Shown here: positions 45,171 to 59,192 of the stretch, one piece after another
Position numbering within the stretch: the stretch's first letter is position 1
Layout of the letters: every line of letters begins with the position of its first letter
NCBI RefSeq assembly: GCF_017654505.1
Contig: NC_054545.1
Span: 10,019,927 to 10,083,926, forward strand
Direction: 5' to 3'
DNA from: Polyodon spathula
Lineage: Eukaryota > Chordata > Actinopteri > Acipenseriformes > Polyodontidae
Length of the DNA stretch: 64,000 nucleotides
Position numbers and translations under genes: made by a program
Notes under the pieces: model-generated
What the model was told of the DNA's origin: nothing
Seen by the model: only the letters and a program-made list of their open reading frames with translations
Databases searched by the model: none

Positions 45171-48001
45171 TCACACGCAAACATCTAATGTACGGCAGGG
45201 CACATTTCTGGTGCTGGGGGGAAAAAAATGCTTTAGGAGATGAGATCGGACAGACATGTTGGTGTATGTATATACATCAGAGCCTTATACCTGTACTGCA
45301 GTGAGGTTTCTGTGGTTGCTGTTTTGTAGGAGCTGGGCAGAGTTTGGAATCATCCCTGTAACATCAGGGGTCACCTTAGTACAATTTGCTAAATTGCCAC
45401 CCCTTGCCTAGAAAGCCATAAAATACAGTTCCAGTAATAATTGTTGTCTGACTTTTGTAATGCACTTCTATTCATGTGTTGAGTGACGTTTCAATACACA
45501 CCTTTGGATAGGTATTTATACACCTATCAACACAACTGTTAAAACAGTCTTGTCAGTTTTTCATTAAAACCTATCTCCATGTTCTTGGCACATGACTACA
45601 AGTACATCATGTCTGTCAAAAGTTGTCAGCAATAAGCTCTGCCTCCTGTTTTGAGAACAAATAATTTGCCGTTACTGTAATATCTATAGGTTCAACTAAA
45701 CATATCTGAAAAAAAAAAAACCAGAACAGGTTTTGCAAAAGTATGATTGCTTTTCAATTTTTGTCTTTATTAGTGTGAAGATAAGATCTCAAGATATTAT
45801 AATGAACAGCATGAGCAAAGGCTGATTTAGGAAATTAGGCCTGGAGCAAGATATAAAAAATGTAGCTATTTTAATGAGACAGTATTAACAGTAATAGCAT
45901 GTAATTCAGCATTGGTTTGCACACCTTGTCCTGCTTTATTCGCTTTGGTGACATTGCAGATGTCTATGCATGCAGTGCCTAACATCGCCTTGGAAACCAT
46001 AATCATAAAAAGGACTCTGCAAATCACCCAAAGTGTAATAGAAGTAAATTTGAGTCTTGGTCTAATAAAGGGTCTTAATGATAAACCAATGTTTTAAGAC
46101 ATAACATCCAATTAAATTTTATATGGAGCAACACCATCTTTATGGAACTGATGGTTATTAGCTAATAGTCTATTAGTAGCTTGATATTAATAATGCATGT
46201 CATTCTGCCAATTTGGTAGGTTGAGAAATCAGTAAGGCCACTTTGTGCTACTGACTTGGACAAAAAATGTGAAATGCTTGCAATATGTAGCAGATATTGT
46301 GGAAAATCAGATTTAGTCATGATGGACTGATCAGACAGACTATATTCGAGGGCTAGCAGAAGCACTAGGTCGGCAGTTTCGAATGTGATGATTATGGATT
46401 ATTCTGGAGAACAGACAGCACATTTCAACACTTCACTGAAGGAATTATCAAGGTGGCAATCACTGAGAAATCGTCACGTGTCTCTCTAGAATAATTTAAA
46501 CACCTATTAGACGCCATAATCATAATCCCTGTAGAGGCCCTACTCTGTATTATATTTTTGTCCAATCCCTGCACCTTGAGTAGAGATAATGAATGAGTGA
46601 CAGCTGATCAAACATGCAGTATTGTAAGTACATATAGAATCTGAATAGCCGGGTTCTCAGTGGTTCAAGCAATAAAAACATTCAAATCTCGAGTGCAAAC
46701 TGAACCATGCAAGTGTGACTCAAATCCCAGTTATTCCAAGTAATGCATTAGCTCTCATGGGCTCAGTTCCATATATGAAGGTATTGACGTTTAAGAAATA
46801 CCTGTCACTATAAGATAGTACTTTCACGAATGCTGGTCCTTCATACCCAAAAATATGATACACACACACATAACAAATAACACTGTATTCAAGACCAGAC
46901 CCCAAGGAGGCAGAAGCATAGGTTGCTATGAGGGTTTCTTTTCAGTTAGTAATGTGAAAGTCTAGATGCAAAACTAAGAATAGATATTAAAACTATTAGA
47001 GTTACTGTCTGAATATTGTTTTCTTTACTACAGTTACCCAAAGAGAAACTCATGTTTCTTGATCCATCGGGTGCTGAACCCTGCCATGCTGGGACTTGTG
47101 TAAAAGATTATATCACACATATAACGTATTAAGAAATCAAGTAACTAAAATGAAATCAGTTTAATGTCAATTCATGAACAGACTGAAACGGAAGACCAAA
47201 GGGATGAAGATAAATCGATAGAGAATAGATATCAGTGAAACTGTCAATTTAGGGGTTAAAGAAAGACAAAAAGATATGCAAACCTTTAAATCATTTTTTG
47301 TTGTGGTGCCTTTTTTGATCTGTACTGTGTACTATGTGCTTCCCATTTTATTAATTTGACACGTCTTTGAAAGTAATTGTATTCTCATTGTATTATTAAC
47401 TTTTTGCTTTCATGCATGAAAAGTTTTAATGTCATGGTCTGTATTTTTCTTGTTAAAGTTGGCTGTTATTATATTTTAGATCTTCAGCAACTCTAATCAT
47501 AAAAACAAAATGGCTGTTAGTTTGGGTTTCATTTTATTAAATCAATGAAGTAAATTCAAAATGAAGCCCTCCCAAACATACCAATTTGTGAAACATGCAC
47601 TTTTGACACAGGAATTAAAAAAAAAAAAAAAAAAAAAGCCACTCCTATTACCTCAACTCCTTAAGCATTGCAGATTTAAAGAAGTGGTAGTTATCTGGAG
47701 AATTGTACAAATCATCAGAATTTTGCAGGATTGTGGAACTTCTACTTGAATCCTAAATTAGGAAACTTTTCATTACATAGCACGACAACAAGAGTTTAAA
47801 TGCCTGTGTGGAGCATATTTGGCTTGAGGGAGATATTATGGAAGGGGTTGGATAGAAATGGATACCTACTCTGGTTCAAAGGTAACACTGTAATAGTATT
47901 CCGTATCCTGAACCTACAAAGATAATGCTAACGAGTAATACACACTCTCCTATGTGTTAATTTATCATAATCATCATCTATCAAATACTATTACTACTAC
48001 C

Positions 48002-48002
<1 letters not shown>

Positions 48003-48056
<54 letters not shown>
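48003..48056. repeat. (AAT)n microsatellite
   Basis: About 18 AAT units without interruption. Confidence 0.95.
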
Positions 48057-48527
48057 TGGCATGTGGAAATAATACAAAATAGATTTTTTAGTGTAAATAT
48101 GAATTTAAATGAATTTAGTATTTAGTAAGACATGTAAAACTGCAGTTTTAATTGGCATGCTTCTGAGACAGATTCTTACATTAAAAAACAATTCAAATCT
48201 TCCATATTGAGATTCATTAAATGTTTTTGTTTTTCTTCCCACATCAGACAAATTGGCAGGGATTCCATCTCCATATTATTTTTTAATTTTCAATTTAGTT
48301 TATTCGATGTTTCGCTCAAGTGACCACAATAGAACACATTTCATACGCCCACTTCTGTTTTCTTTGTGATTGCAAAATTATTTTAGAAACAAAAGTCTGT
48401 TTGAAAGTAGCATTCAGTTTAAAAATGTGTATAATAACAGACGAACACTGGAAACTATGCAAACAAAATGGCAGACATGAATGACTTCATTTAAGGCATA
48501 ATTGCTTCTCATCAACCCAAGAAATCA

Positions 48528-48529
<2 letters not shown>

Positions 48530-48566
<37 letters not shown>

Positions 48567-48592
48567 ACCCCCCCCCCCCCCCCCCCCCCCCC
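48530..48592 (+). repeat. poly(C), 63 bases with one A
   Basis: C run broken only by A at 48567. The complementary strand is a poly(G) tract with strong quadruplex potential. Runs this long are also prone to sequencing error. Confidence 0.95.
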
Positions 48593-49779
48593 AATTTCAC
48601 CAGAAAAGGAAGCGTCAGAAATCACACAGGCAGATTCTAATGTGTGCAAGGCAACTGCTCCACACATAAATCAAAGCCTAAAGACAATAGCCCTCAGAAT
48701 TGGTTAATCATAACATATTATTTTAGATCAAGTAAAACCATACATCATTTTTGTCATGGTGTGGGCTGGTGTCATTTTATGGAAACTTGTTTTACACAAT
48801 TGAGGAGCACTTCCATATGTTAAGTGCTGTGGTATGTCTCTAGCAAGTACACTTTAAAGAGCCATGTACATTTGTGGAGAATAATGACTTTTATAAGTTA
48901 TAAGCCAAGCAGATAAACACTTCAGCTAATTTATGACTTCAGAAATTGTTGCATCGTTCATATCATTTGTCTTTTGAAACATACCTCCAAGTAACTGTGC
49001 ATTCAATGCCATGTTAATTACTCCAAATTCAATGAATGTACTCCCTCAGGTTTAAAATACTTGTTGCAATTATTGTCTTTTACATGTTTTACAAAGAAAG
49101 CTTTTTTTTTCTGCCTTTTGGACAAGCTGATCTCTGTACTCATAATTAAAAAGTCACATGAGCCAGACCTGTGAGTTTCACATTCTAAGCACTGTCACAT
49201 GTTTCATAAACAAAAGCTTTTTTGTGCTGTGTGAGGCAAATGATTTCAACACATCAAACACCTTTTAAAACCATTGCTTTGACAATCTGTACAAGTAATA
49301 CTGCTCCAAACTATGTAAAGTACGTGACCGTACTTAGCTAATTCTATTGATTTAATATTTGTTTAATTTTAATGTGCAAATCTGTTTTATGTGTTAATGC
49401 TAGCATTCATTGTTTTCCTTTATATCAGTTAAGTGTAATCCTGCATGATTCAAAACAAATCACAAAAACCCAGTTTAATTAGATTATAAGTACAGGTTTT
49501 CAGTAAGATTTCCCCTTGAGACTAACTTGCATTTGAATAGTGTCATTATTTTATTGTATGTCTCAGGCAGATCTCACATATATTACACCTATCAAACAAT
49601 ACTAATAAAATAAATGTATTAGTGCTTTATGGTCACTTCCAACCCACTGAGATAATTGATAGATACAATGTTTTAGCCATATGTATTTTAAAAGTAATAT
49701 TCAAAACAAAGCCACCTTATATTGAAGGTCCAGTTTAAAATACTTGATCTTGTATTATAATCAAAAACATGTTAGTATT

Positions 49780-49851
49780 TCTTCTTCTTCTTCTTCTTCT
49801 TCTTCTTCTTCTTCTTCTTCTTCTTCTTCTTCTTCTTCTTCTTCTTCTTCT
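49780..49851 (+). repeat. (TTC)n / (GAA)n microsatellite
   Basis: About 24 uninterrupted TTC units, a polypurine/polypyrimidine mirror repeat able to form a triplex. Confidence 0.96.
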
Positions 49852-50057
49852 ACCTTCTATTGACTCTATTGGCTTCACCATCAAAAGGGTACAGAAACTC
49901 CATATCAACATTCCTTTACAACACATCAGCATATTTCTTTCTATATAAAAATGCCTTTTCTGTGTCCCTGTTACGTGTATCACACCATTCCATTAATGAC
50001 AGAATTTATAAATTATATTAGTATTACTTGTTTTTTTATATATATATATATATTTTA

Positions 50058-50638
50058 TACCGAGTATCAAAAGAAACATATTACTATTATAACACATTTA
50101 TTTTAAAAAAAATAAGGTATATAAATGATGGACATTGACTAAATATTTTTGGTTTCTTTTTAATCACTTGATCATTCCTCCTTGACCATGACACGCTTGG
50201 GCTATGACTGAAGCATACGCACTTAGTCACCTAATTAGTGAGACAGTTGATTGGACACTGGATATGGAGTGATTTCAGCTGTTGAATTGCAAGCTTGAAT
50301 AAAAGAAATGAAGAAAATCACAAAAAAAAAAAAACAACATGCCACATCTGTCAAGAGAGCAGCGCCTTTGTGCAATCGGCATGTTGGAGGCTGGACTAGA
50401 GCAGCGTCACAGCACCTGCTCAAGAGCGACAGATCATTTTGCAGCATCTTTGTGATGTCAAGTGTTAATCAGCACAATAAAAAGTCACTGCACCTACTCT
50501 AAAACAGAGTTTGTCATTTTTCGATCTAGTTAATTTTATCGAAATATAAGTGACAAGTTTCTATTGATGCTCAAATATAAGTGATATGTTTCTTTTGATG
50601 CTCGAATATAAGTGATATGTTTCTTTTGATGCTCAGTA
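50058..50638 (+). mobile_element. internally deleted Tc1-like element (MITE)
   Basis: The left end TACCGAGTATCAAAAGAAAC matches the right end read on the minus strand, TACTGAGCATCAAAAGAAAC, with TA at both borders. About 280 bases in, a start MPHLSREQRLCAIGMLEAGL matches the N-terminus of a Tc1-like transposase, but the homology stops within about 30 codons and the 3' terminal region follows. So the copy lost almost all of its coding part. The right terminal repeat is present three times in tandem (50539-50632). Confidence 0.8.
50539..50632. repeat. three tandem 31-32-bp copies of a terminal inverted repeat
   Basis: Units 50539-50570, 50571-50601 and 50602-50632 each contain ATATAAGTGA...TTTCT.TTGATGC. 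Copies two and three differ at a single base. Each unit is the complement of the element's left end, so the array grew from the right terminal inverted repeat. Confidence 0.85.
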
Positions 50639-53346
50639 TATTAGATTATATTTGATGCTTTAAGCATAGGCTGCGGCTGCAAGGCATTACAAGAATCTCA
50701 CTTATTTACTTCTTATGCAAAATATTATTATTGCCAACAAGCATAATACAATAGTGTTAATGAATAAACAAGGCATGAAGGGTTTAATCACCAGATAACC
50801 GATATTCACTGGAAAACATATCGTGTGTTTGTACAATCTCTATTTAAAAAGCACTATAATAACACCACAAATCTAGCTTGTTAAATGTAAAGTTTGCAAA
50901 GATGTTTCTACCTTTCTGAAGCAATTAAAGCAATTACAGCACTTCAAATATCCAAGTAGAAAAACTGGAGAATACAACGAAATATTATCTAAACCTTAAC
51001 AGAATTAAACAAAAACCACAGGTATATTACAGAGCCCTGATACGCCAAGATCACTGCAGGGAATCTTACATTAACAGGCACACTGGTAATTAAATCATTT
51101 GTTACTTTGTCTGCATGTTTCAATGTTTCACTGATACTCTGTCAGAGCTCTTTATGCGGATCAGGGCTAATCAAAGGTAATCAATTTTCGGCATTGAAGA
51201 AATCTGTGAATGATTATACATTCATCAGATCATTTAGTGAAGTACGTGGAAAGTGCAATGCAATTAATCTTCCAGCATGTGGAAAAATTACCACCATAGT
51301 ATTCCATGGTTATAATTAATTTTGCTGCCTTGCTGTGAATTTTGAATACTTTTCTTTGGACGACATGGCACCAATAACGACTCAAAGTTAAGTATTTGCA
51401 AAGCAAGCACAACAGTGTGCTACACAAGTTTAAACAGACAGACCTGCAACTTCAGGGTGGTTATTACTCAACACAATCATGATTATATCCAATCTTCCAC
51501 CAAAGTCAGCCACATACACTGAAGTGTAAAAAGCATTAAAAGCATAATATAAAGTAATTAAAATGATAGTAAAAATAGTGTGTTTTATGTAAAACAACCC
51601 AATGAAAAATAGAATTCCACAAAACATATGTTACAGAGAGAGAAACTGGGCCCTGAAACCCAGGGTGGATAGTGGGATCCATGCCATTCAATACAGAACA
51701 CATCTATATGCAAACTGACCATTACCACTCTTTCAATGCAAGTGTGGACAAAACAGGGGAGCAGGCAATCTTACACATCAGCCAGGAGCCCTTTTTCTTT
51801 TTAAGAAACTGCCCATTTCCCATGTTTTATTTAAAGGCATGTTTTGCAGATGGTTATTTATAAGACCTTTACCTGTGGTTTCTCAAGATGTTTGTTTTAT
51901 CAAAAAATTTAGTGTGGCAGTTAATAACACATCTGGTATTATAATCACATTGATACTGTGTATGTCCCTTCTGGAATATAATGGAAGTCAATGGGGGACA
52001 AGCTTCAGATAATATTAATTTGGTTCATGTCCTGCTCCATCTCTCATACAACTGAATTCCACGCCACATAACATAATGTCTTTGAAAAATAAAAGCGCAA
52101 GATTAGAAAGTTTACATGTATGTTCTGATATTTAGATTATGGTAAGACAATAAAACAAGTAGAGCAAAGTCAATCTGGACAGGAACATCCGAGTACTGCT
52201 GTCCTGTAATAACAGTGCAGTTTGAGTTATTCTCAGGCCAAGAATGAAATCCTGCAGCCTTTTAAAAGTGGTTCTAAACATTTGTACAGCTATATGCAAC
52301 ATCTAAAGAACATTAGACATCAATTAAGACTGTACATTTAAACCTTCTGTGTGAATGCTCCTTTACAATTTCAAGTGTTTTCCACATTTTCACTGAATAA
52401 TAAGACGATTTAGTATTTCTAGTCATCTTTATATTATACTTTTTATTACAACTTTTCACATATATATGGTTAACATATAAATTAAGATTCTATAAACAAT
52501 GCAATTTCTTCAACAAACAAACAAAAAAATCCCCCATAACCCCACGAAAAAAAAAAAAAAATTCTCAAAGTCAAATCAAATAAAGTGCTTTGCTGTTTAT
52601 GATTTGCTATATTTATTTACCATTTAAACATTGAAACCATTATAGCCATATTATTAACCTTAGTTCCAGTATTGATTTTAACCAGCAAATAAGATTAATG
52701 TAATTCATTGCGCCACTAACTTCTAATGACAGAGTTACAGTCTCTCATGAACTATTTCATTGAAATGTATTCCCGTAAAAGCAATTTAAAAAATCAATTT
52801 TGCATTTATGACATTAATTTTCTAAGCAATTACTTTTTTAATTGGCTATCAACAGACCTACTGTATGCCATACATTATACATAGATTACCTTATTAAAAT
52901 AATATGGTATATTCATTTTTTTCTGTAATATGAAATAGCAGTTAGGTATCTCTTGACTTTAACTTCACTTTCTAATTATTTTTTCTAAGTATTACTAATT
53001 GTATTCTTACATTTCACCCCATACTAACTGTGCATGACCCCTACCAATATATTCCTGTAATAACTAACAAATACTTTTCTCAAGAAAGGTCCAAAAACTA
53101 ATATCACAAGCAGAAAATAACTAAACTCATAACATGCCCTTATCATAACCATGCAATTATCATGTTCATTTGGCTTCTTATAGGTCACCTCATTATATAA
53201 GATGATTATTCATAAAAGGAAAATTAGAAAAGCTACAAAAAAAAAAAAAAAAAGATTAATAGTTAATCTTTGAATTTAACCTGCATAGCTCTTTTAGATC
53301 AATAAATGCATTGCTAAAACAATTATCTTAAAATAACTTTGGATAA

Positions 53347-53348
<2 letters not shown>

Positions 53349-53412
<64 letters not shown>
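53349..53412. repeat. (ATT)n microsatellite
   Basis: About 21 units without interruption. Confidence 0.95.
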
Positions 53413-53413
<1 letters not shown>

Positions 53414-55901
53414 TATTTCTTAGCAGGGCAACTTATAGTTGTTACAAAGTATCACATTACAAAATATCACATTACAGCTAATAGCAGTTCTAAAATGCAA
53501 TAAAATCAGTAGTTAGTAAGAGAAAATTCAAATGAGAGAACATAAAAAATACAGTAAATAATTATGTTTGAGCAGAAATAATAAAAAAGGAGTGGGACAT
53601 ATTTGTCAGATCTATCAAAATCTCATCTCATCAGTTTTGCGTTGTTTGATTTAAAAGTACAAATCTAACAATAATTCGAAAGGCTCTATTGAAATTTGTT
53701 TCAGGTCAAGAAGCTATTCCAGTGTTTCATTTAAAAATCAATTCATAAAACATTGAGATAGGTACTGTACTGATGAAACCTGTATAGAATTCCTTATTCA
53801 GGATCTGTAACATGTTTTCTTTTAAATTGTCCACACACATTTACTAATCATCAACACATTATCAAACAGCGTAGAATTATTACTTCAGTACAATACTGCT
53901 GCACTTAGTCAAAGTCATATTGAATTTGAGGAAAATGGCAAATAACTCAAATTATAAATATGTCATAACTACAGAGATGCTCAGATTACATTTTAATAGG
54001 TTTATTTCGTTACCACATGAGAATACAGTAAAGTATTTACTTTGTGGCTTCCCTGCCTAGCTGCATGCTATGCAGTGCTGGGAGTGTTGACCAGAACTCT
54101 GGGAATCACTGTGAAGACTATAGTAATGGAAAGAATAGAAGAAAAAGTGGATGGCATCTGTGGATAGGAAACTTATTAAAAACGGCAACCCTTTTTTAAA
54201 ATTTAGAAATGGATAACCCTGTGGGACATCCATTTCTTACAAACTGAAGTCAGCAGGACATTGTAAATCAGGCACTGGGGTTGTAATGGTCCTGGAATGC
54301 TTCAGCTGTTCAGGTAGAAAACTTGGTCCTTTATCCACCACAGGACAATGCCTAGCCACTTCAGAAGCTGCTTGCAAATGTCAGGCCTTTGAATGTAACT
54401 GCAGGTGTTGCTTCCCAAAGACTTCTGCTAACCTCCTATGTGACCTGCTATTGAATAATAAGGAAATGCACTTTGGAATTCAAACAAAAATTGAAATAAT
54501 AGCAGCACCGTTTTGAGGCTTCCTTCTCCATTTTCCCCCCTGAAGTGTGCTACTAGACCATGACTAATACCCCGAGGGCAAACACATTGTGTTAATGACT
54601 TTTAAATTTCAGCATTTCCTAGATCTTCCACAAAGCGGCTATATTGTTTTGTCATGGTAATATTTTAGAAAAACAGTAACTAGTTATTTATGTATTTTCT
54701 TCCTAAAAGAAACTGTAACAAATGCAATAATAATTGGAATAGTTTAAGATATTGACTGACCATCAAAAATATGTATTAGTCTAAAATATATGATCAACTA
54801 AAGAACATAAACAAATACATGTCTGATGGCCAGAGCACACAGCACACACAATAAAACCCATAACTGACACTAATTCTCCTGCAAACAGTTCAAGCCCAAT
54901 ATGAAGGAAGATCATGCAAATCAAATGTTGGAGGATTATTGTGTAGACTGCAGCTATGTTGCATTGTTTGAACAATGTTTCAGTATTCAATACAATACAA
55001 TAGTTCAGACTTGTAGGTGCCAAAGTAGCAAATAGTTTAAAAGACATGACAGAGAAAGGGAATGAACAATGATAGACATACAGATAAATATACAGATATA
55101 AATACAGGTTTTGTACACTCCTGGAAGTTCTTGAATATTGTTCTAAAAAGCATTTTTTAATTCTCAGTATTTGCTGATTAATTTCAATTGTGATACAGAC
55201 TGTCTTGAAAAATCTTCTGAATTTCAATATTTTAGAATTATTATTTTTATTGATTGCCTACCACTGCTCTGACAAGCACTTAACCATGTCATTATCACCC
55301 CCATTTTCTTATTCTATTTACATACTGTACATCTTGAAAGTATAAACTTCCGTTATGAAGAGACGCCTTCTCTCAATAAGATAATGTCAGTGCTTATTGA
55401 TAACTTGGTATGCCGGCATTTGTTTTAAAACCTAGTTACAGCATATTCCCTAAAAACAATATTTTATAAAACTGTTTCTGCTTTATGCTTCGGCTTTCAG
55501 TTTTCCATACTGGCTTGTTTGTTTCTAAATAGGACCATCTGTGCAACAGCCTGCCTGAGAGGTCTGCATGCAGTATGCAACACTGAAACAAAGGCAGTGC
55601 TGCTCCAGCTGGTTTGGTCTCATGTGTTTTTGTTCCTTGGTGGTTTACCTGCAAGGTAAAAACTCACTCCTGCAGTTATTCAGATATAACTAGAAACTGT
55701 AATTACCGGTTAATCCCTATTCAGGCTCATATCCTGCTTCCAGTCAGTGACTGATTCAGTATTGCTGAACAGAAGTTTGTGAGTCACCCATTGGTCAAAA
55801 TGGTTGAATTTCCCAGGCTATTTTAAAGACGTCGCTGACACAAATGAAGCATCAAGTAATTAATTTCTGGAAAACATAAAAAAAGAACAGGGAATGGTCT
55901 G

Positions 55902-55921
55902 ACATCATCATCATCATCATT

Positions 55922-55984
<63 letters not shown>
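55902..55984. repeat. (ATC)n microsatellite
   Basis: About 27 ATC units with one ATT variant near 55920. Confidence 0.95.
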
Positions 55985-56233
55985 TGGTGGAGATGCATGT
56001 TAGGAATAATGAAAGGAAACCATTCAAAAATTGTCTTTCTTATTCATTTCAACACTTCTCTGTTTTCTATTTTTACTGAATAGCATTCATGGTCTAGTAA
56101 TTCTGTCTGTATTTATTATTTGAAGATTGGAAAGATTATCTCTTGAGTTTCAACAACCCCTGTCTCAGTGGCATCTGACAAACTACTTGGCTACAATCCT
56201 TGCAGAAGTTATATACTCACAACAAACAGAAAT

Positions 56234-56266
56234 TGTGTGTGTGTGTTGGGGGGGTGGGGGTGGGGG
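56234..56266 (+). repeat. (GT)n then G-runs
   Basis: A GT run, then GGGGGGG-T-GGGGG-T-GGGGG. Enough G for a quadruplex if the seven-G run supplies two columns. Confidence 0.8.
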
Positions 56267-56439
56267 TCTTACTTTCCTCTGACAGTCAACAGTTGTCTTT
56301 CTGCCATGATCACTGATGTGTTTCCTTCAGAACTGTACATTTGAGATATAATTAATTGCTGTACATGGTGAAGAAATTGTATGGAACTATTATGTTACCT
56401 ACAATTTCTTTAATAAATTAAAAAAGAGGTAATTCCAAC

Positions 56440-56720
56440 AAAATCACTGTTCTGGTCCTGCCTTCTTCAGCTGCTGGTCTTTTGAAATGTACTGCACAGA
56501 AGCCCTCAAAGCAGCCCTGATTGAATTTATTTACTGCCTGAAATCACAGAGCTTTATAGGTACCACATTTAATTTCCTATAATCGTTTTAAAGCCCACAG
56601 GAGATTAATTTTGCCCACACACAGAGACTGTTATTGTAATGCTCTAAAGTTTGGCCTTTCAGCTCCCAATAGCCAGTTTACGCCACTGTACTGTATCATT
56701 ACAGCAAGTATGGGCAATTC
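56440..56720. promoter_or_regulatory. candidate conserved noncoding element
   Basis: Complex sequence with homeodomain-type motifs (TTTAATTTCC, AGATTAATTTTG) and CAGCTG (56469), and no repeats. Inferred from texture and location only. Confidence 0.3.
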
Positions 56721-58369
56721 TGTATGGAATGCAGACCACTTATTATTCTTCTCTAGTGGGTAGACAGTAAGCCCCTGATAGAGAAAAGGCACCCCCTGTG
56801 GTAAATGATCAAACTCCTAGCAGTGCAGCGATCACAGTCAGAGGCAGGGGGTCGGTACACCAGCATGCTGAACCACTGCGCTCACTTTTATATATCGAAC
56901 GTGTTTTAAAAGAATACATGGCTAATGAGGGACTTCCATGAGTTTGGGTGTCTGTGATGGAAAAACTCCAGAGAGAACATTCCAAACATCTGAAACATTT
57001 AATAATAAAACACTACTTTGTTTTGTTCCCTCTTCTAACCAAAAACAGCCACGAGTATTTTATGTTTTTTATTTACTGCCCTGTGCCTGGTGGGTACAAC
57101 ATGTATACGCCAATAGCAAGCTGCTGGGTTAATCACCAACTTTCAATTCTTTAATGCTCCATTGAACACTGTGCAGGGAAAGGCAGAATATTACAAATAA
57201 TGTTGATAAAAAAATAAGAGCATTACAAAGGCATCAAAATAATCTTTTTGGCAGATCCCATGTTATTGATATTAGTTTTTTTTTTTTCTTGATGTGAAGA
57301 AAAAAAAAGAAAGATTTTAAAATGGGGCACTTTATTTTGCTAGGTGAATTCTTCAAAATCAACAACAATAGTTAGTAAGCCCTATCTAGCTAGCTGTAGG
57401 AAACAAGGTTTAACCTTTAAAATAGTTCCAAACCTGTATTTTATAAGAAATCTGTTAGAGCAAAAGGTAACCAGCTCAAATCTAAGAAGAGCAGATTATG
57501 TAAATACCACAAGAATATAGATACAGTCATATGAGGTCCCTCCATATCTTTCTGGTGATCTGTCATTATTCTCTGCAGGTGTCTTTATTACTTATTTGCA
57601 TATTACATACCATCTTCTTATGTCTTTGTTATTTTTTTGTTTTTAACAACGCAGTATAGCTACAGCCTACAGTTATTAATAACTGGATAATATTGTCTAT
57701 ACCAAAATACTGTATGTATATACGATATATAACAAATAGATGCATTATTTAATCTTTATAACAGATTCTGTAAACTAAAGTCTTAAGTGATAATTGTACA
57801 GCTTTTATTCTGTTTACAGCATAATAATGACCTAGTCTAACGTCTCTGATTACTTCTCCACAATCATGCACATTCAGAATGAACTGAAACAGAACTATGT
57901 AGATGACTGTTGGGTGTCAATATTTCTGGGGAAAAAAAAGTTTGATATTGATACGTTTAACTGCTTTAGCTTGGTTTGGTATGACACTTGGCAAGTTGTA
58001 CATATGCAAAACTAAAGTGCTATGTGGCATGTGAAAACAGATGCCCAGTAAGAGGCAAAAACACATAAACTTCCCACCTAGTCTATCTATTGATGAGGGG
58101 AAAAAAGTAGTAGCTGAATAACATAATTAGCCCTAATCTCCGTTTAAAACACAATTTTTTAATCCATGCCAGTTCACAGTTCTTTTTTTTTTTTAAGTTA
58201 CTAAAGGCTGTTTGACAAATGCTTCACTCAAAACTGCACAAAACCTTGGGAGAAAAGTCAGTTTTTATCCAGGTTTAAATTAGAAGAAAGGGGCAATTAG
58301 ATGTAAACAAGTAGGACAAAGTGGGACTATTCTTTGTGACATACCAGCCTCAAGTACAGCATCACAACT

Positions 58370-58530
58370 TTAATTCCCTGATTGACAGATGGATGTCGCA
58401 TAAGATGAAAATGAAAACTGACTCAGTGGACTGAGGAATAACTTCCTCTTGACAGTGCCTCAACCTCTGACCTTTAACCTGACTCCTGTTAGCTTTATGA
58501 ACACAAGACAATTGTCACAGGTGCAGTATA
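58370..58530. promoter_or_regulatory. candidate conserved noncoding element with DR1 site
   Basis: Complex block containing CCCTGATTGACAGATGGATG (a TGACAG TALE-type site) and TGACCTTTAACCT at 58468-58480, a direct repeat of nuclear-receptor half-sites spaced by one base. Inferred, no alignment. Confidence 0.3.
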
Positions 58531-59192
58531 AACGGAACATACATAAGACCCACCAGACTGGCTCGAAGTGGCTACAAATTTATTGTTTATGGAGCCCACA
58601 GCCTAATTGTTGAAGAAATGTCAAAAAGGTCCTGACCTTTTCTGATCTTTCAGGACTTGAAGTAATACTACAGGGAATAGAAAATTTGATGACATGTACA
58701 AATGCAAATTGTAATGGTCTAACTTTTGATTGCAACAAAAAGAGAATTGTCAGGTTACTCCAATAGTGTTGTTTGAAACCATGAAAGTGAAACCTTTAGC
58801 TAGGATTTTAAAAACAAATAATTGTCTTGGTGACACTTGCATTAATTAATCCTACCACAGGCTTGCTAATCCAAATAGGTTGGTACAGGACTCTGTTCAG
58901 ATCTATTCTTAGTTTTATGGGTTGTTTTTATACTTCTATATCATTAAACATAAAACAGAAATACAGATCCAGCTGTAAATGTTTACATACTTGCTGGTAG
59001 CATGGTCTGCAATAGATCTCAATAGATTTAGATAAAGATAAAGAAGCTCCTTCTTTATAACTGAAAGTTATCATATATTGTATAGTAAATGTATTGTCGC
59101 AGTTGATTAGGGAAACCCAGGTAAATCATGATGACGCAGTTCTGTGTGTAATTGGTATTTTTATGTGATACACTTTCATTATATCCACAGTC

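Larger units (their letters stand above)
43841..50057. other. intergenic, gene desert
   Basis: No coding exon recognised. Simple repeats are listed separately. A complex, repeat-free block at 44930-45170 is noted as a possible conserved element. The rest shows nothing I can name. Confidence 0.65.
50639..56440. other. intergenic, gene desert
   Basis: No gene recognised. Contains ATT and ATC microsatellites. Stretches at about 52590-52860 and 54250-54680 are complex, with TAAT-type motifs, but I see no firm feature in them. Confidence 0.6.

Noticed and set aside
49735..49983. Minus-strand frame with a long arginine run
   Set aside because: It is the TTC/GAA microsatellite read in one frame.
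50539..50632. CRISPR-like short repeats
   Set aside because: The 31-bp units are directly adjacent without spacers and match a transposon end. The host is a vertebrate.
54781..55227. Minus-strand open frame of 148 codons, one of the two longest in the window
   Set aside because: Leu/Ile/Tyr/Cys-rich composition is typical of chance frames in AT-rich DNA. I recognise no domain and see no splice or promoter context.
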